From Rhizopus arrhizus (taxonomy: Eukaryota > Mucoromycota > Mucoromycetes > Mucorales > Rhizopodaceae): 64,000 nucleotides of DNA. Within the stretch, counting starts at the first letter, position 1. The number at the start of each line of letters is the position of its first letter. The DNA lies in assembly GCA_024220505.1 (NCBI GenBank), contig JAKZZE010000005.1, forward strand, positions 1,572,501-1,636,500, in the 5' to 3' direction. The position numbers were made by a program, and so were the translations under genes. The notes beneath the pieces were generated by a model that worked only from the letters and a program-made list of their open reading frames with translations, was not told the DNA's origin and did not search any database. Shown in pieces: positions 44,746 through 55,785 of this stretch.

Positions 44746-44945
44746 TTTTTTTTTTCGCATTTGTTATTTATTAATTAAAGTAATAAACCTTGCTTCTTTT
44801 TCTTTTTAATATACATTCGCTTACATTCCTTAGTATTTTATGTGTAAGGAGGCGCAAAGAATAATGAAGAAGAAAAAAAAACTAAACAAAAGAGAACAAG
44901 TGGGTTTATTATTCTTTTCTTTTTTCTTCTATTCTTTTTTATATT

Positions 44946-46515
44946 ATGCAAAAAAGACAGTTGTGCTCAACTAGGAATATATTTCTATTGGTCATCATCA
45001 GTGCTGCCACTTTTGGCACTTTTTTATTCTATAATTCTAAGCATTCAGATAATGAAGTCTACTGTAGTTCATCAAGAGAGTGTTATGAATTACTAAAAGG
45101 CAAGGCTCGAGAGTTTCAACATTATTCTGGTATCACTGATTATTTTGCAAAGCAAGAACTCGAACAGCAAGAATGGAAAGAATTGTCACAAGTATCAATA
45201 TTTTCAGAGACTGATAGAGAGCATGAAGTTGGTGATGATGATGAGATGCTGTCTGTTGAAGAATTAGAGTACCAAAGGTTGACAAATGTTAGCTTGCCAC
45301 GTGTCAAGGGAGCCTTTGTTGTACTAGCGAGAAACAGCGAGCTTTATGCTTTAAGATCCTCTATGCGTTATTTGGAAGACCGTTTCAATCACAAGTACAA
45401 CTATCCTTGGATTTTCTTAAACGAAAAGCCTTTTACGGAGGAGTTCAAATCCTTGACCAGGATGATGACAAAAGCAAAAGTTTACTATGGCTTAGTTCCT
45501 GAAGAGCATTGGAGTTATCCCAATTGGATAGATCAGGAGCATGCAGCGGAATGCAGAAAGGAATTGCAAGATCGTGGTATAATGTATGGAGGAAGTGAAA
45601 GTTACAGGCACATGTGTAGATATCAGTCTGGCTTCTTTATGTTGCATCCTTTACTTGATAATTTGGACTATTATTGGTAAGAAAGGAAAGCTATGACTGC
45701 TGATTCATTTTAATCCAATGGGACATATTCTAGGCGTGTAGAGCCTGGAGTGAAGTTTTCTTGTGATATTGATTACGATCCTTTCAGACTGATGCAAGAA
45801 AGAGATCTCAAGTATGGATTTACCGTGGCATTAAGGGAATACTTTGAAACTATTCCTACATTATGGGAAGCTACAAGAGAGTATGTTCAAACTCACCCTC
45901 AATATATCTATCCGCGCACAAGAAAAGACAGTTTACTAGGAATGATTAGCGACGATAATGGCTGGTCATATAATCTTTGTCACTTTTGGAGTAACTTTGA
46001 GGTATGTTTAAAAATTAATGAATGGCATGTGTAGATACTAACAATTAGTATAAGATTGCTTCAGTGAAATTCATGCGATCAGAGGGTTATCAATCTTACT
46101 TTAAATATTTAGATGAAGCTGGCGGTTTCTTTTACGAGAGGTTAGTATTAACGACGCACAGTTGTTTTTTACTTGGCTAAGCTCAATATATACAGATGGG
46201 GTGATGCACCTATTCATTCTATAGCGGTAGCATTGATGTTAAAAAGATCAGATGTTCACTGGTTTTATGACATTGGCTATAAACATGATTTTTTGAACAC
46301 TGCCCTACTGAAGAGAAATGGCTTTTACAGAGTAAATGCTATTGTGATCCTGATACAAATTTTGGTATGTAATAGTCTCTTGTGGAAGCTGTTCTTATTA
46401 CTCACATTTTTACTTAGACGTCAATCCTGGGTCTTGCAGTTCTCGCTTTTTGGAGGTCATGAATAGAACAGCTTCAAGTTTTATTGTCACTCGGCCTGAT
46501 GAAGATGACTTCTAG
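44946..46515 (+). pseudogene. GT15 alpha-1,2-mannosyltransferase, copy B, with a one-base frameshift
   Basis: Exons 44946-45676, 45734-46001, 46055-46140, 46196-46364 and 46418-46515 total 1,352 nt, one short of a 450-aa frame. Membrane anchor about 12-28 (IFLLVIISAATFGTFLF). Catalytic motifs: VKGAFVVLARNSELYALR, YPNWID, CRYQSGFFMLHPLL, YYWRVEPGVKFSCD, CHFWSNFE, FFYERWGDAPIH. In exon 4 the frame is lost at a run of six T (46289-46294). The downstream frame resumes the family motif (HCPT, then KCYCDPDTNF) and ends at TAG 46513-46515. The break is either a real mutation or a homopolymer error; the rest is conserved, so an error is quite possible. Confidence 0.85.
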
Positions 46516-46786
46516 CAAACATACTTTATTTGTTTTCATGTAATAAATTCAAACATTTTAAAAAAGCTTAGACATGCAAATATTAGTATGCAAACTCTGC
46601 TTATACAAGCAAACATACATAGTTTATGAGTCTCAGAATGCTTTGAAAATGGAAATAGATAATCTAATATATAGGCTTTCGCCTTTTCTTTATTCTAAAT
46701 ACAATACAAAAATAGACAAATATATGTGAAGAACAAAAGTGAAAGAGAGAGAAAATCATCAATTGTAGATGTGTTTGTTAAAATGC

Positions 46787-48544
46787 TTACTTAGAAGCAC
46801 CTTGTTGACTGTGAGCCATATTTCCTGGGATATTATGTGGTTGCTGTTGTGGTGATGACATGGGTTGGTAATATCCAGCATTAGGATCGTTTGGTGCTAA
46901 TTGGTTTTGATTATAATGCTCCTGGTAGTTTGGGTCATGATACATTTGTTGACTAGAGTCATGGAAAGCTTGTTGAGTAGGGCTATAGTATCCTTGTTGA
47001 TCATAATAAGCTTGGTTATTAGGATCATGGTATATTTGTGTATTAGCATCATTGTACATTTGTTGATTTCCATCATGATACATTGTTTGATTATGATATA
47101 TCTGCTGGTTGGGTTCATGATACAATTGTTGCTCATGATACATTTGTTGTTCTTGAGGGTACGTATCATGTTCGTTAGGTTTAGATTCATGGTACACTCC
47201 TCCTTCTTGTTGAGCAGCAGCATAAACACCAGCACCAACTCCACCAGCAACACTAGCAACGTTTGAATGCTGGTCTTGAGAATATGCATCCTGATAGCCG
47301 AGATGAGGTGAGGCATTATAATATTGGTTAGCAAGATCCTGCTGTCCAACATAGGCTATGGACGGAGAAGCAGCGTCCTGATAATTTACATGAGGTGAAA
47401 CATTAGGATGATATTGTTGTTGTTGTCCACTATATGCCATAGCTGGAGATGTGTAGTCTGCAAGATTACCAACAGTAAACCCTTGTTCAGATGGATGATT
47501 GTAAGAATCTTGATTATTTCCGTAATACATGTTGTTGTCATCGTCATCTTTTGTTGTACCGTTTGGCTCAAATAGCTCTTCCATTGCTTTGGTTGTTCGT
47601 GTTCTTTCTTCTCTACGTTTTTTACGACGCATAAAAAGTAAGGCGGCAGCACCAAGAACAGCAATTCCAGCAATGCCGCCAATGACACCACCGATGACAC
47701 CTGCATTACTACCACTACTGTTACTGCTAGTGGTTGTAGAGCGAGCAGCATCAGCAACGGCAGAAGTACTAGGCAAAATGCTCGAAGTAGCAGAAGATGA
47801 AGGAGTAGTGATTGATAAAATTGAAGACTGCAAACTAAGTGATGATGTACTAATAAGTGTGGGTATTGCACTGGATGAAATAGAGATGCTACTTACTGCA
47901 CTTGTCGCAGATACTGACGAGATTGCCGAAATTGCTGAAGAAATGGCTGATTCCTGTTGTGTGGTTGTGGTTGTGATAGTAGAAGTAGTAGTAATAGCAG
48001 TAGTAGTAATAGTAGATGAAGGAGAAGGGGAAGGGGAAGGGGAAGGGGAAGAAGGAGAAGGAGAAGGAGAAGGAGAAGGAGAAGGAGAGGGGGAAGGAGA
48101 GGAGGTTGTTGTGATTGATGTTGTAAGAGGCGGTGCTGTTGTGGTTGTAGCTTTAGCAATAGTAGTAATGGCAGGATTTGATGTGTGTTCTGTGCTAGTA
48201 GCTTCGATGGTTTTTTCTGTGGCTTTTTCAACAGTTACAGAGGTTTGTTGTGCAGCTTTTTCGACAGTTGCAGAGGTTTTTTCTGCGGTTGCTTCAACCG
48301 TTGTAGCAGCTGTGGTCGAGCCAGCGCTTTTAGAAGAGTCAGCTACTTTTGTATCTGCAGTTTTTGAATTTGCTGAGGAGGAGTCCTTTGTGGACGCGTC
48401 AGTTGCAGCAGTTTTAGTAGAAGTAGCACTACTATTACTGCTCTTTTCGGAAGTGCTGTTATTTGTAGGTTCATTGGTTACGGCAGCAGCAGAGACAGGG
48501 TTGCTCTCTGTATTCTCTTGTTTAGCTTCGGTAGTTGTTGGCAT
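46787..48544 (-). CDS. Ser/Thr-rich single-pass membrane protein with Tyr/Gln-rich tail
   Basis: 585 aa, a single exon. Residues 1-280 are almost only Ser, Thr, Ala and Pro, with a (SP)n stretch at about 149-177, as in heavily O-mannosylated wall proteins. One membrane segment follows at about 281-304 (AGVIGGVIGGIAGIAVLG), then the stop-transfer MRRKKRREER. The cytoplasmic tail has imperfect Tyr-His-Asp/Glu repeats (IYHDPNNQ, MYHDGNQQ, MYHDPNYQ) and is rich in Gln and Tyr. The layout resembles Wsc/Mid2-type cell-wall stress sensors or mucin-like proteins, but no WSC domain is present and no N-terminal signal peptide is visible. An unseen upstream exon may supply one. Confidence 0.7.
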   Translation of the reverse strand: MPTTTEAKQENTESNPVSAAAVTNEPTNNSTSEKSSNSSATSTKTAATDASTKDSSSANSKTADTKVADSSKSAGSTTAATTVEATAEKTSATVEKAAQQTSVTVEKATEKTIEATSTEHTSNPAITTIAKATTTTAPPLTTSITTTSSPSPSPSPSPSPSPSPSSPSPSPSPSPSSTITTTAITTTSTITTTTTQQESAISSAISAISSVSATSAVSSISISSSAIPTLISTSSLSLQSSILSITTPSSSATSSILPSTSAVADAARSTTTSSNSSGSNAGVIGGVIGGIAGIAVLGAAALLFMRRKKRREERTRTTKAMEELFEPNGTTKDDDDNNMYYGNNQDSYNHPSEQGFTVGNLADYTSPAMAYSGQQQQYHPNVSPHVNYQDAASPSIAYVGQQDLANQYYNASPHLGYQDAYSQDQHSNVASVAGGVGAGVYAAAQQEGGVYHESKPNEHDTYPQEQQMYHEQQLYHEPNQQIYHNQTMYHDGNQQMYNDANTQIYHDPNNQAYYDQQGYYSPTQQAFHDSSQQMYHDPNYQEHYNQNQLAPNDPNAGYYQPMSSPQQQPHNIPGNMAHSQQGASK

Positions 48545-49649
48545 AGGAAGATAAATTAGAGAAAAGAAAAGAAATGAAAAAGACAGAAATTGTGTGGAAC
48601 ATTAAAAGTAAGGGGAGTAATATGAAAAGTTCCGGGATCTATAAAAAAGCGCTTATTATGCTTGAAAGGAAAACCTTTCAGTTCTTTAAAAGGTTATGAA
48701 GCAGACATATTGACTGCCTTTTTTGAAATATGTCTGTGCTTTAATTCAAAGTTATGCCAATCAACGCTTCCTCTGTTTTTTAATGAAGGCGGAGTTTTTT
48801 ATAACACAATCCACACGTGGTATTTATTTTATCGGTCCGCTTGGATAAGATCTGCACTACCACAAAATAAGACAAAAATTGCTTTAAAAAGAAGAAAAAT
48901 TAAGTTTAAAAAAAAAGCTGACTTAGGGACTTACTATTTCGATCCTCTAAAATTTCTATTTTCAGAATGCGGCAACAGCTTGTGATCTTTATTCCTTTTA
49001 CAAACATCCCCTTATTTTGACTTCCTTGATATCCAAACATCCTTTTATGGAGCTTGGATGCCTACAGGGGATGAAATTATAATCTTTTAGAGAATCCTTT
49101 CATAGATTCGAATCTTTTATGGTTAAAATGGCAGCTGAAAAAGAAAATTTGGACTGAGCTTCTATGCCATCCACATTTGAAAGAAGTTGTACAGTTTTGA
49201 ATCCTCTACATGCTCTTCAGAATCAGACATGTAAAAAAAAAATGTTACTAGAAGCGCTATTAGAGACTATAGCGAATAGTGTTACCGGTCAGTCTACTTC
49301 TTGTATTGTTAAACGCGCAAGTAAGTCACAAATTGTGCTAAAAAGGACATGTTTCCTCATAAAATTAGCGAAACATATATCATTATTCCCTAAGCGCTTT
49401 TGAAGAGTTTGTCTGCAACTTAATACGGTATTTTTGTCACTGAATTGAGGAACGACCTAATTAGATAAAAATCATAGTTTTACTTTTCAATATGCAGCAG
49501 TGTTTTTACTTTATGCGTTACATTGTTTTATAGAAATTGACACGATTTAGACAATATAAAGATGCAAATTGACATAGTTTTTTCTTTTCTTATTATTATA
49601 CAATACGAGTGATTTTATTTATGAAGATAGGTGAGAAAATTTATTAAAT
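48545..49649. other. Intergenic, 1.1 kb, no recognised gene
   Basis: The 5' flank of the membrane-protein gene, then AT-rich DNA. Short frames such as 48662-48985 show no recognisable motif. Confidence 0.45.
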
Positions 49650-50700
49650 AAAGCTTATGAAGAAAGTTTAATCACTGATATGAAAGTCAGCATTAAAGTA
49701 TTTTACCTGAAAAGCATCAGCAATTATGATGAATACATGTATCTGAAGCCACCAGAAAAATCACAAAAGAATAAAAGGTGTAAAAAAACTGCTAAAGGCT
49801 CTGTATGTAGCAAGGAGCCAACTAGATAAAATGGCAGATGATCGTATAGACAGTGTATCAATAAAGAAAAAGAATACATTTTTAAATGAGACCTTCTTTC
49901 ACACGCTGTAAGAAAACGGAGTATACCTAAGAGAACGGTTCACGGTTGGTTTGATAAAGGACAAAAAAAGTCACAGAACGTAATTTAAAGGGAGCTACAT
50001 TAGATACAAAACACTTATTGTTTTTGATAGCGTTAATAGGTGAACGACTGTCATTGTCTTGGATCAGGTAAGAGAGAGTTTGACAAGACGGCTTAAAGGT
50101 CTGAATATGTTGATGATTTCAGTGCATGTTTTCATAACAAAGAAGTGCAGGACAAGCTTAAAGAAAGCCTACTTCCATTCTAACAAAAGAAACGATCTTG
50201 AAAACATAGGAAACAAACCCAACTGGATAGCTAGATGAGTAAGAGCCGACATGAACGATATGAGCAATTGTATTTTTATTGATGGAGCAGCCTTTCATAC
50301 CAACACGAAATGAACAGTAGCCTAGTCTTATTTGGCTGTAGCATAGACTTCTGAAAGTCTATGAAATTGCTCAGAGGAAAACTCGTATTGAAATGGCATT
50401 ACTTACAATAAGAACAAGAATTACAACCATTCTTGAAGCAAATTTACCGCATGCTGTTATTAACGTGAAAATTAGAAGAACAAAGGTCTTAGCTCAAAAC
50501 AAGAAAAAAAGAGACAGAGGTAGGATTGTTACAGAGCATTATGTTGACTTTGCTTATAATATCATGGATATTCTAGACAAACATGGGCTGTTCAAGAGCT
50601 ACTACATAGTAATGGATAACGAGTCCATTAGCAAGAATTCTGATATTGAGAAGGGAATGAATAGACATGCTGCACATAAATCTTGTCTGTAAGAGCAAAA
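49650..50700 (+). pseudogene. Degenerate Tc1/mariner transposase
   Basis: Pieces of an IS630/Tc1/mariner transposase with many stops and shifts. NCIFIDGAAFHTNTK at about 50260-50310 matches the first catalytic Asp motif (FIDESAFH type). The open segment 50393-50692 contains VTEHYVDFAYNIMDILDKH and YYIVMDNESI, the second catalytic Asp motif. The DLNPIEQFW part was not found. Its 3' flank leads to the LINE target site at 50943, and the element end lies beyond that LINE at 55785. Confidence 0.6.
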
Positions 50701-50942
50701 CGAAAAGAAAACAATTATTGGAAGAGGAGACTTTGACCTCAAGGGGTACATGATTTATGTAATAACATTCAAGGGATCTTTGAGGTTTTTACGGGTATTC
50801 TCTTTCCAGATCTGATAGTTTTCTAAATAAAAAACTTGCACAATGGAGTAAATTTTGATTGGGCAGCTCCACTGCTCAAGCAATTAACTAAATCATATTG
50901 TTTCCTTGATCTAGGTGAACTGCTAAAAGTCAACTTTTTAAA

Positions 50943-50956
50943 TGGCCAATTTATTC
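50943..50956. repeat. Target-site duplication of LINE 2
   Basis: TGGCCAATTTATTC, repeated perfectly at 55737-55750 on the other side of the LINE. Confidence 0.88.
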
Positions 50957-51117
50957 GATTAAAAAAAATAACGGATTTTATTCAATTAAACGTCCTATTG
51001 GGCGCAATGAAAGACCGCCCGGACGAGGTCAGAAGGTTTGTAAAAGAATCTAAAAAACCCCTTTAGGCACAAGGGTAAAAAAGGTGTGATAAGAATAAAG
51101 GCAAATGAGGCTAAGGA

Positions 51118-54100
51118 TTATTTGTTACCATCGAGCCAACGAAGAAAACGTTCACCCGATGAGTTGGTTTCCTGGGGGAAGCAGTCGTGTTGAAGTTGGT
51201 CTATTTCAAAGAGAATGGAACAGATAGTCGGCCAATAAAACCGCCAAGAGTCAACATACCTTTGGGAGACGCGAGGAATTGTGGGGAGCTTATTGAGAAG
51301 AAAAGACAGAGGATCCGAGATGGAGATTGGGAGGCATAGTCGTTGATGTATCTGACGGCATGTAATGACGTGTGAACGAGTGAGCATACAAGTAGGATGT
51401 ATGAGACATTGACGTGGTTTCCCTCCAGGCAACCAGCCAAGGCGCCAACGAATACAGCGACTACGCTCTTGATGAGTCATGGGTATCCAGAGGATTGGGT
51501 CAATAGATAATTCATGGGTATCCAGAGGATTGGGTCAATAGATAATTTTGGACGGCACTGCGAGAGGAGCTTTGATCCATAACCGTTCATTCGTTGTTGT
51601 AGGCGCTGTTGCATGTATGCTTTCTTAACAGAGCGGAAGGTCCGCACTGTCAAATCTTCAAGAGGCGTAGGTAGTTGCTTCCAAAGGACTGTGTTGGAGA
51701 GGGCATGCCATTGATATCCTCGAGTATGTTGTATACTGGGGAGCAAATAGCCAAGGAGGGAGTCATCTGGCACGTATAGAGAGCGAAAGAGAAATTGAGC
51801 TTGTAGAATATTACTCTTTCGATCATAGTTGGGAGATTCGCCAAATGTAACATTACCTTAGTGGAGGAATGGTCGTGTGCGCCATAGATCATCCGCATAC
51901 ATTTGTTCTGGGTATCCTCAAGTCTTTTCAGCTGAGAATGGGAAAGCAGATTTATGGCTAGCCCATACTCCATCTGTGGGCGAACGATTTGACCATAGAA
52001 CCTAGAGGATAAAAGCCTCGAGAAGCCAGAAGGGTTCAGTCCAATCGATTTGAGAATATTCATAGTAGCAAGGGCTTTAGTACAGTTTCGGCTCACTAAT
52101 GACTCAGGATCCAGAAAACCCCCAGGTTTGAACGGTACTCCTAAATAAGCGAAAGATGCTTGGCGAGGTAAAACCTGGTTGTAAAGCTTGTAGTCAATGG
52201 GCTGAGGATGGTTATCCAAAATAACACACTTCACGGGATTCCACCTATAACCTGTCTCTAGGCTATGTTGCTCACATATCTCGAGTAGATGAACCATGTT
52301 TTGTTGATCAGAAATAAGCGCCACATCATCCGCATACAGTAGGCAGTTGAGCAGAGGTATATTTTCGTCAGGAGTTTTATCTGCCGTGAATGTTTGTGGA
52401 CGTAAAAGTGCTGGAAGCTGATTGATATAAACTGAGTAGAGATACGGAGAAAGTATTGATCCCTGAAGTACACCCGTTCGTGGATGCAGGCGACGAGAGG
52501 AAGTGTTTGATAGGAGTACTTCAATAAGCACATCATCAAATAGATTACGTAATAGTCCCAAGGTAGCCGGAGTGATGTATTGCTGCAAGATATGCCATAT
52601 GAGAGTCCTATCAACCGTGTCATACGCAGACTTTATATCGAGAAATGCCAGCACCGGGTTGATGTGATGATTTACTCGTAGCGAGTGGCAAATTTCAGAA
52701 AGGCAAAGAGCTTGATCAAGGGCACTTCGTGAATTTCTGAAACCGCCTTGGGCGATATCAAGCGGTGGTCCATTTGCCTGAAGGGTCGTCTCAAGACATT
52801 TTTCCATAACCTTTCGTAGGACAGAAGTTAGGCTGATTGGTCTATAGTTACTGGCATCAGAGGGTGAGCCTTTTTTATAAATTGGAACTACTTGTGCTAT
52901 TCGCCAATTTTGAGGAGTGTAGGACCAAGACCAACAGAGACCAAAGAGAACGAGTAGAGCAGGTGCTAAGAGATGTTGTATGGGTTGGAGCATCTCGCTA
53001 CGCAGGTGGTCAATACCTGGGGCCTTTTTGACAGGTAGGTTGTTTATAGTATCCCGAATAAGATCAACGTCGAAAGGACACTCTTCATCCGAAGGTAAAG
53101 TAGGTAGAGTCATCTCATGTGTTTGCACATTGCTAAGTAGATCACCAGAGTATATTGATTCCAGGTGTGTCGCCATTATATCCGCAGAGTGCTGTGCACC
53201 TTCAGGAGTGGAAAACGTCGGCTTTAAAGTACGATTTTTACGTATTTTGCTTATTTTCGCCAGCGCCTTGGTGTACTCACCTGTAGCCATTTGGTGACAG
53301 AATTTGTCCCATGTCTCTAATCGTCGTCTATGTATTAATCGCTTAAGGTGAGTAGAGGTTTCCTGATGTCGAATCCAGTAATGTAGCTTATTAAGGCCGT
53401 ACGCCTTGCGCCATTTACGATAGTAATACTCACGGGTTTCAAAGGTCTGTAGCATTTCAGTGGTCCAAAAGTCTTGCCAATAGTTGTAGCTTGAGGTAAC
53501 CCGACCGCAAGTGGCATCCAGTGAGTCGTATATGATTTGGCATATAGACTGGTTGAGCTCTTCTATACGTTTCTGTGCTGTGTTTACCTCATCAATCTGG
53601 TGAGAGATAGATTGAGTCGATAATCCAAGACTGGTTAAGGCTGCTTGTGCTTGTTGGATGTATGCATCTCGAACCTCTTGCTGTCTTAGTTTTCCAAGGT
53701 TCCATATGACTCGTCGTACTTGTGTCGGACGATAGATAGCGGTAGTTTTAAAGGAAAAGGAGACCATTTTGTGGCTGGAGCCGAGAGATTTGTCCACAAG
53801 GATCTTCATTTCTGGTTCGTTTAGCTCAGTGGTACTCATGAAAAGGTCAATAATACTATTCCCTGTATGTGCCAGAAATGTAGGTTGGCCAAAAGTCAGT
53901 CGCCTATTCCATACGACAATGTCTCTTTCTTTAAGCCAACGGTACACAGCATTTCCCCGAGGGTTGGTCGAGCGATCCCCTGTGTAAGAGCCAAGCCTAG
54001 CATTAAGATCGCCACATATGACGGTTTGCCTTGTGTTAGGAGTCGTTAGTGGGAGCGATGATAGAATTTCCAGAACTGTCTGATTATCCAGAGAAGGTGG

Positions 54101-54433
54101 CAAATACAAACAGTGAATTAATGTATCAGCTATTGTGAAGGAGAGATGATACTGAGCAAAAGAAGGATTACGAGGGGGCAGGAGATGAATGTGATATGGG
54201 CAGTTAGGGTTTGCCAGCAAACATATACCTTGCGCACCTCTGTTTCTATAGTATTCAATAGGTATACCATATGTATGAAATTGTTTCCAGTTTGTTGGGT
54301 ATCTTGCAGGAGAGAGTAGCCAGGTTTCAGTGATTAAAAGGATTGATGTTGGTTGTGCTGCTTTGATAATAGGCGTAATGGCATGCCTGGGTAGGCCAGT
54401 GGCGTTGAAAAGTGTAATTGTTAGAGAGTTCAT
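51118..54433 (-). pseudogene. LINE 2 ORF2, broken by two frameshifts
   Basis: From ATG 54433 the frame is intact through the endonuclease (LITETWLLSP, GDLNARLG, SIIDLF, then S-S-H instead of S-D-H) and the reverse transcriptase (KAPGIDHLR, AFLDIKSAYD, GVLQGSILSPYL, YADD). A one-base loss near 51822, in the codon after MIER, throws it out of frame. Downstream, a 35-bp perfect tandem duplication (51478-51512 and 51513-51547) breaks it again just before the HQERSRCIRWRLGWLPGG and CLIHPTCMLTRSHVITC motifs. The original stop is at 51118-51120. Confidence 0.9.
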
Positions 54434-55680
54434 AAGGATACAGAGTCATCCATAGTGATGGCTTCCCCTGTAGGATTGGCGTCGCTGTTGGTAGAAACGT
54501 GAGACAGATCATCTGCGACTTCCATAGTGATATCATCAGACTGGAAGATATCAGCAGCTTGGTCGGACGTTTTATATCTGTTAGGTAGGGTTTCTTGCAA
54601 TAGAGCTTTACTGATCCATCCTTTAGAGTAGAAGAATCGAGCAACAGCGTACTTGACAGGAGTGCGGATGTATTTCAGAGCGCGTACCATACGGTCACTG
54701 TGATGCATGAGGGCGAAATTAGCTCTTTCTTCAGGTGAGAGATCAGCGTATTTAGGATCTCGTAAAACTTTTGGGTCGCAAGGATCAAAATCATCCTTAA
54801 GGGTAACTTTAAAGCGTTCTAATTGTTTACGAAGCTCATTCACATAATCATTATGCACAAGTAATGCAACAATATTGCGATCCGGGTAGTGTATATCCAA
54901 TATACGAGTATTCTGGATATCAAGTTTTCTCAGGCGAGTACGAATCTGACCGATAGGGACTCGTGCCTTAGTTGTCAGGTACACGTATTGAAATCCTTGA
55001 TTCTCAGATGGGGGCTGTAGGAGGCGTGCGGCTGCTTCTTGTCGTTGTGATCGGCGTTGCTGTTCGTTCTCTGCAAGACTGCGCTTGATTTGGGAAATAC
55101 GCTGAGGATTATGCCATGGAGGTGTTTGGGAGGATAGTGGAGGAAAATCTTTGGGGTTGAACTGGTTGTCGTCTTTGGAATGGCTGGGTTGGTTCATATT
55201 CGTGGGTTGTAGAGTCGTTTGTCCTTGAAGCTGGATCACTTGTTGACGTAAGTTGGCTATCTCTGCACGGGCTGCTGCAAGTTCGGCCGAGAGGCGCTGT
55301 ATCATGTCCAATAAGGGTTGCATATCCTGCGCCTGATCGTTTGCGTTACCATTTTGGGTAGGTTGTGTATTGTGGAAATCTCCAGAAGCTTCATCATTTG
55401 ATGAGCTTACAAGACTGTTAGGAGAAACTAAAGACTGAACAATGTACATCATGGTGCGAGCCTTAAAGGTCTTACCACATCCGTGACAACGAAATATGGG
55501 CATGGGTGGATCGGTTTTAGTGGATCCATTACGACGAAATTGGCCCATCTTCTCGCAATGAGGACATCTCAAAGATTTGCGGTGGCTCTCAAACTGTGAA
55601 AGCAAGGTAACTACTGCTTCCTGAGTGAGAGTATCATCTGTATTTATTATATTATTGTTATTTATGTCGCCAGGTGGCAT
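54430..55680 (-). CDS. LINE 2 ORF1: zinc-ribbon/coiled-coil protein
   Basis: About 416 aa from the ATG at 55680 (MPPGDINNNN). The frame is open further upstream, but the MPPG start is shared with the tandem LINEs. It has a zinc ribbon (CPHCEKMGQFRRNGSTK, then CHGCGKTFKA), a coiled coil (MIQRLSAELAAARAEIANLR) and the conserved C-terminal domain (YLTTKARVPIGQIRTRLRKL, DIHYPDRNIVALLVHNDY). It is intact although the element's ORF2 is not. It ends in the ATGA overlap with ORF2. Confidence 0.85.
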   Translation of the reverse strand: MPPGDINNNNIINTDDTLTQEAVVTLLSQFESHRKSLRCPHCEKMGQFRRNGSTKTDPPMPIFRCHGCGKTFKARTMMYIVQSLVSPNSLVSSSNDEASGDFHNTQPTQNGNANDQAQDMQPLLDMIQRLSAELAAARAEIANLRQQVIQLQGQTTLQPTNMNQPSHSKDDNQFNPKDFPPLSSQTPPWHNPQRISQIKRSLAENEQQRRSQRQEAAARLLQPPSENQGFQYVYLTTKARVPIGQIRTRLRKLDIQNTRILDIHYPDRNIVALLVHNDYVNELRKQLERFKVTLKDDFDPCDPKVLRDPKYADLSPEERANFALMHHSDRMVRALKYIRTPVKYAVARFFYSKGWISKALLQETLPNRYKTSDQAADIFQSDDITMEVADDLSHVSTNSDANPTGEAITMDDSVSL

Positions 55681-55736
55681 AGTTGAAGCAATTGTTTTCG
55701 TCGAGGTTAGTGTAACGTATAAATATGCGAAAGAGC

Positions 55737-55785
55737 TGGCCAATTTATTCTAGAAGACCGCCAAAAAAAAAAATTTTAAACACTG
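55737..55785. mobile_element. 3' end of the second mariner relic
   Basis: Read inward from 55785 on the minus strand: CAGTGTTTAAAATTTT, a T-run, then GGCGGTCTTCTAGAATAAAT and TGGCCA. The CAGTG start and the TTCTAxAATAAATxGGC block parallel the composite end at 24729-24772. The outside dinucleotide is TT rather than TA, so the relic is decayed or the exact end is off by a base. Confidence 0.45.

Larger units (their letters stand above)
50957..55736 (-). mobile_element. Full-length but inactive LINE of a second subfamily
   Basis: A 4,780-bp element between perfect 14-bp duplications. The 5' end GCTCTTTCGCATA matches the start of the tandem LINEs (GCTCTTTCGCGAG). It has the same two ORFs with ATGA overlap, and a 3' UTR with a CCCTTGTGCCTAAAGGGG hairpin (51058-51075) and a CCGGGCGG box also present in the tandem copies. 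ORF2 is broken by two lesions. It lies between a mariner transposase relic and that relic's 3' end. Confidence 0.9.

Noticed and set aside
47529..48554. Long plus-strand frame opposite the Ser/Thr-rich gene
   Set aside because: It is a shadow of the biased codons on the minus strand (poly Glu/Gly/Val from Ser/Pro/Thr repeats), with no domain.
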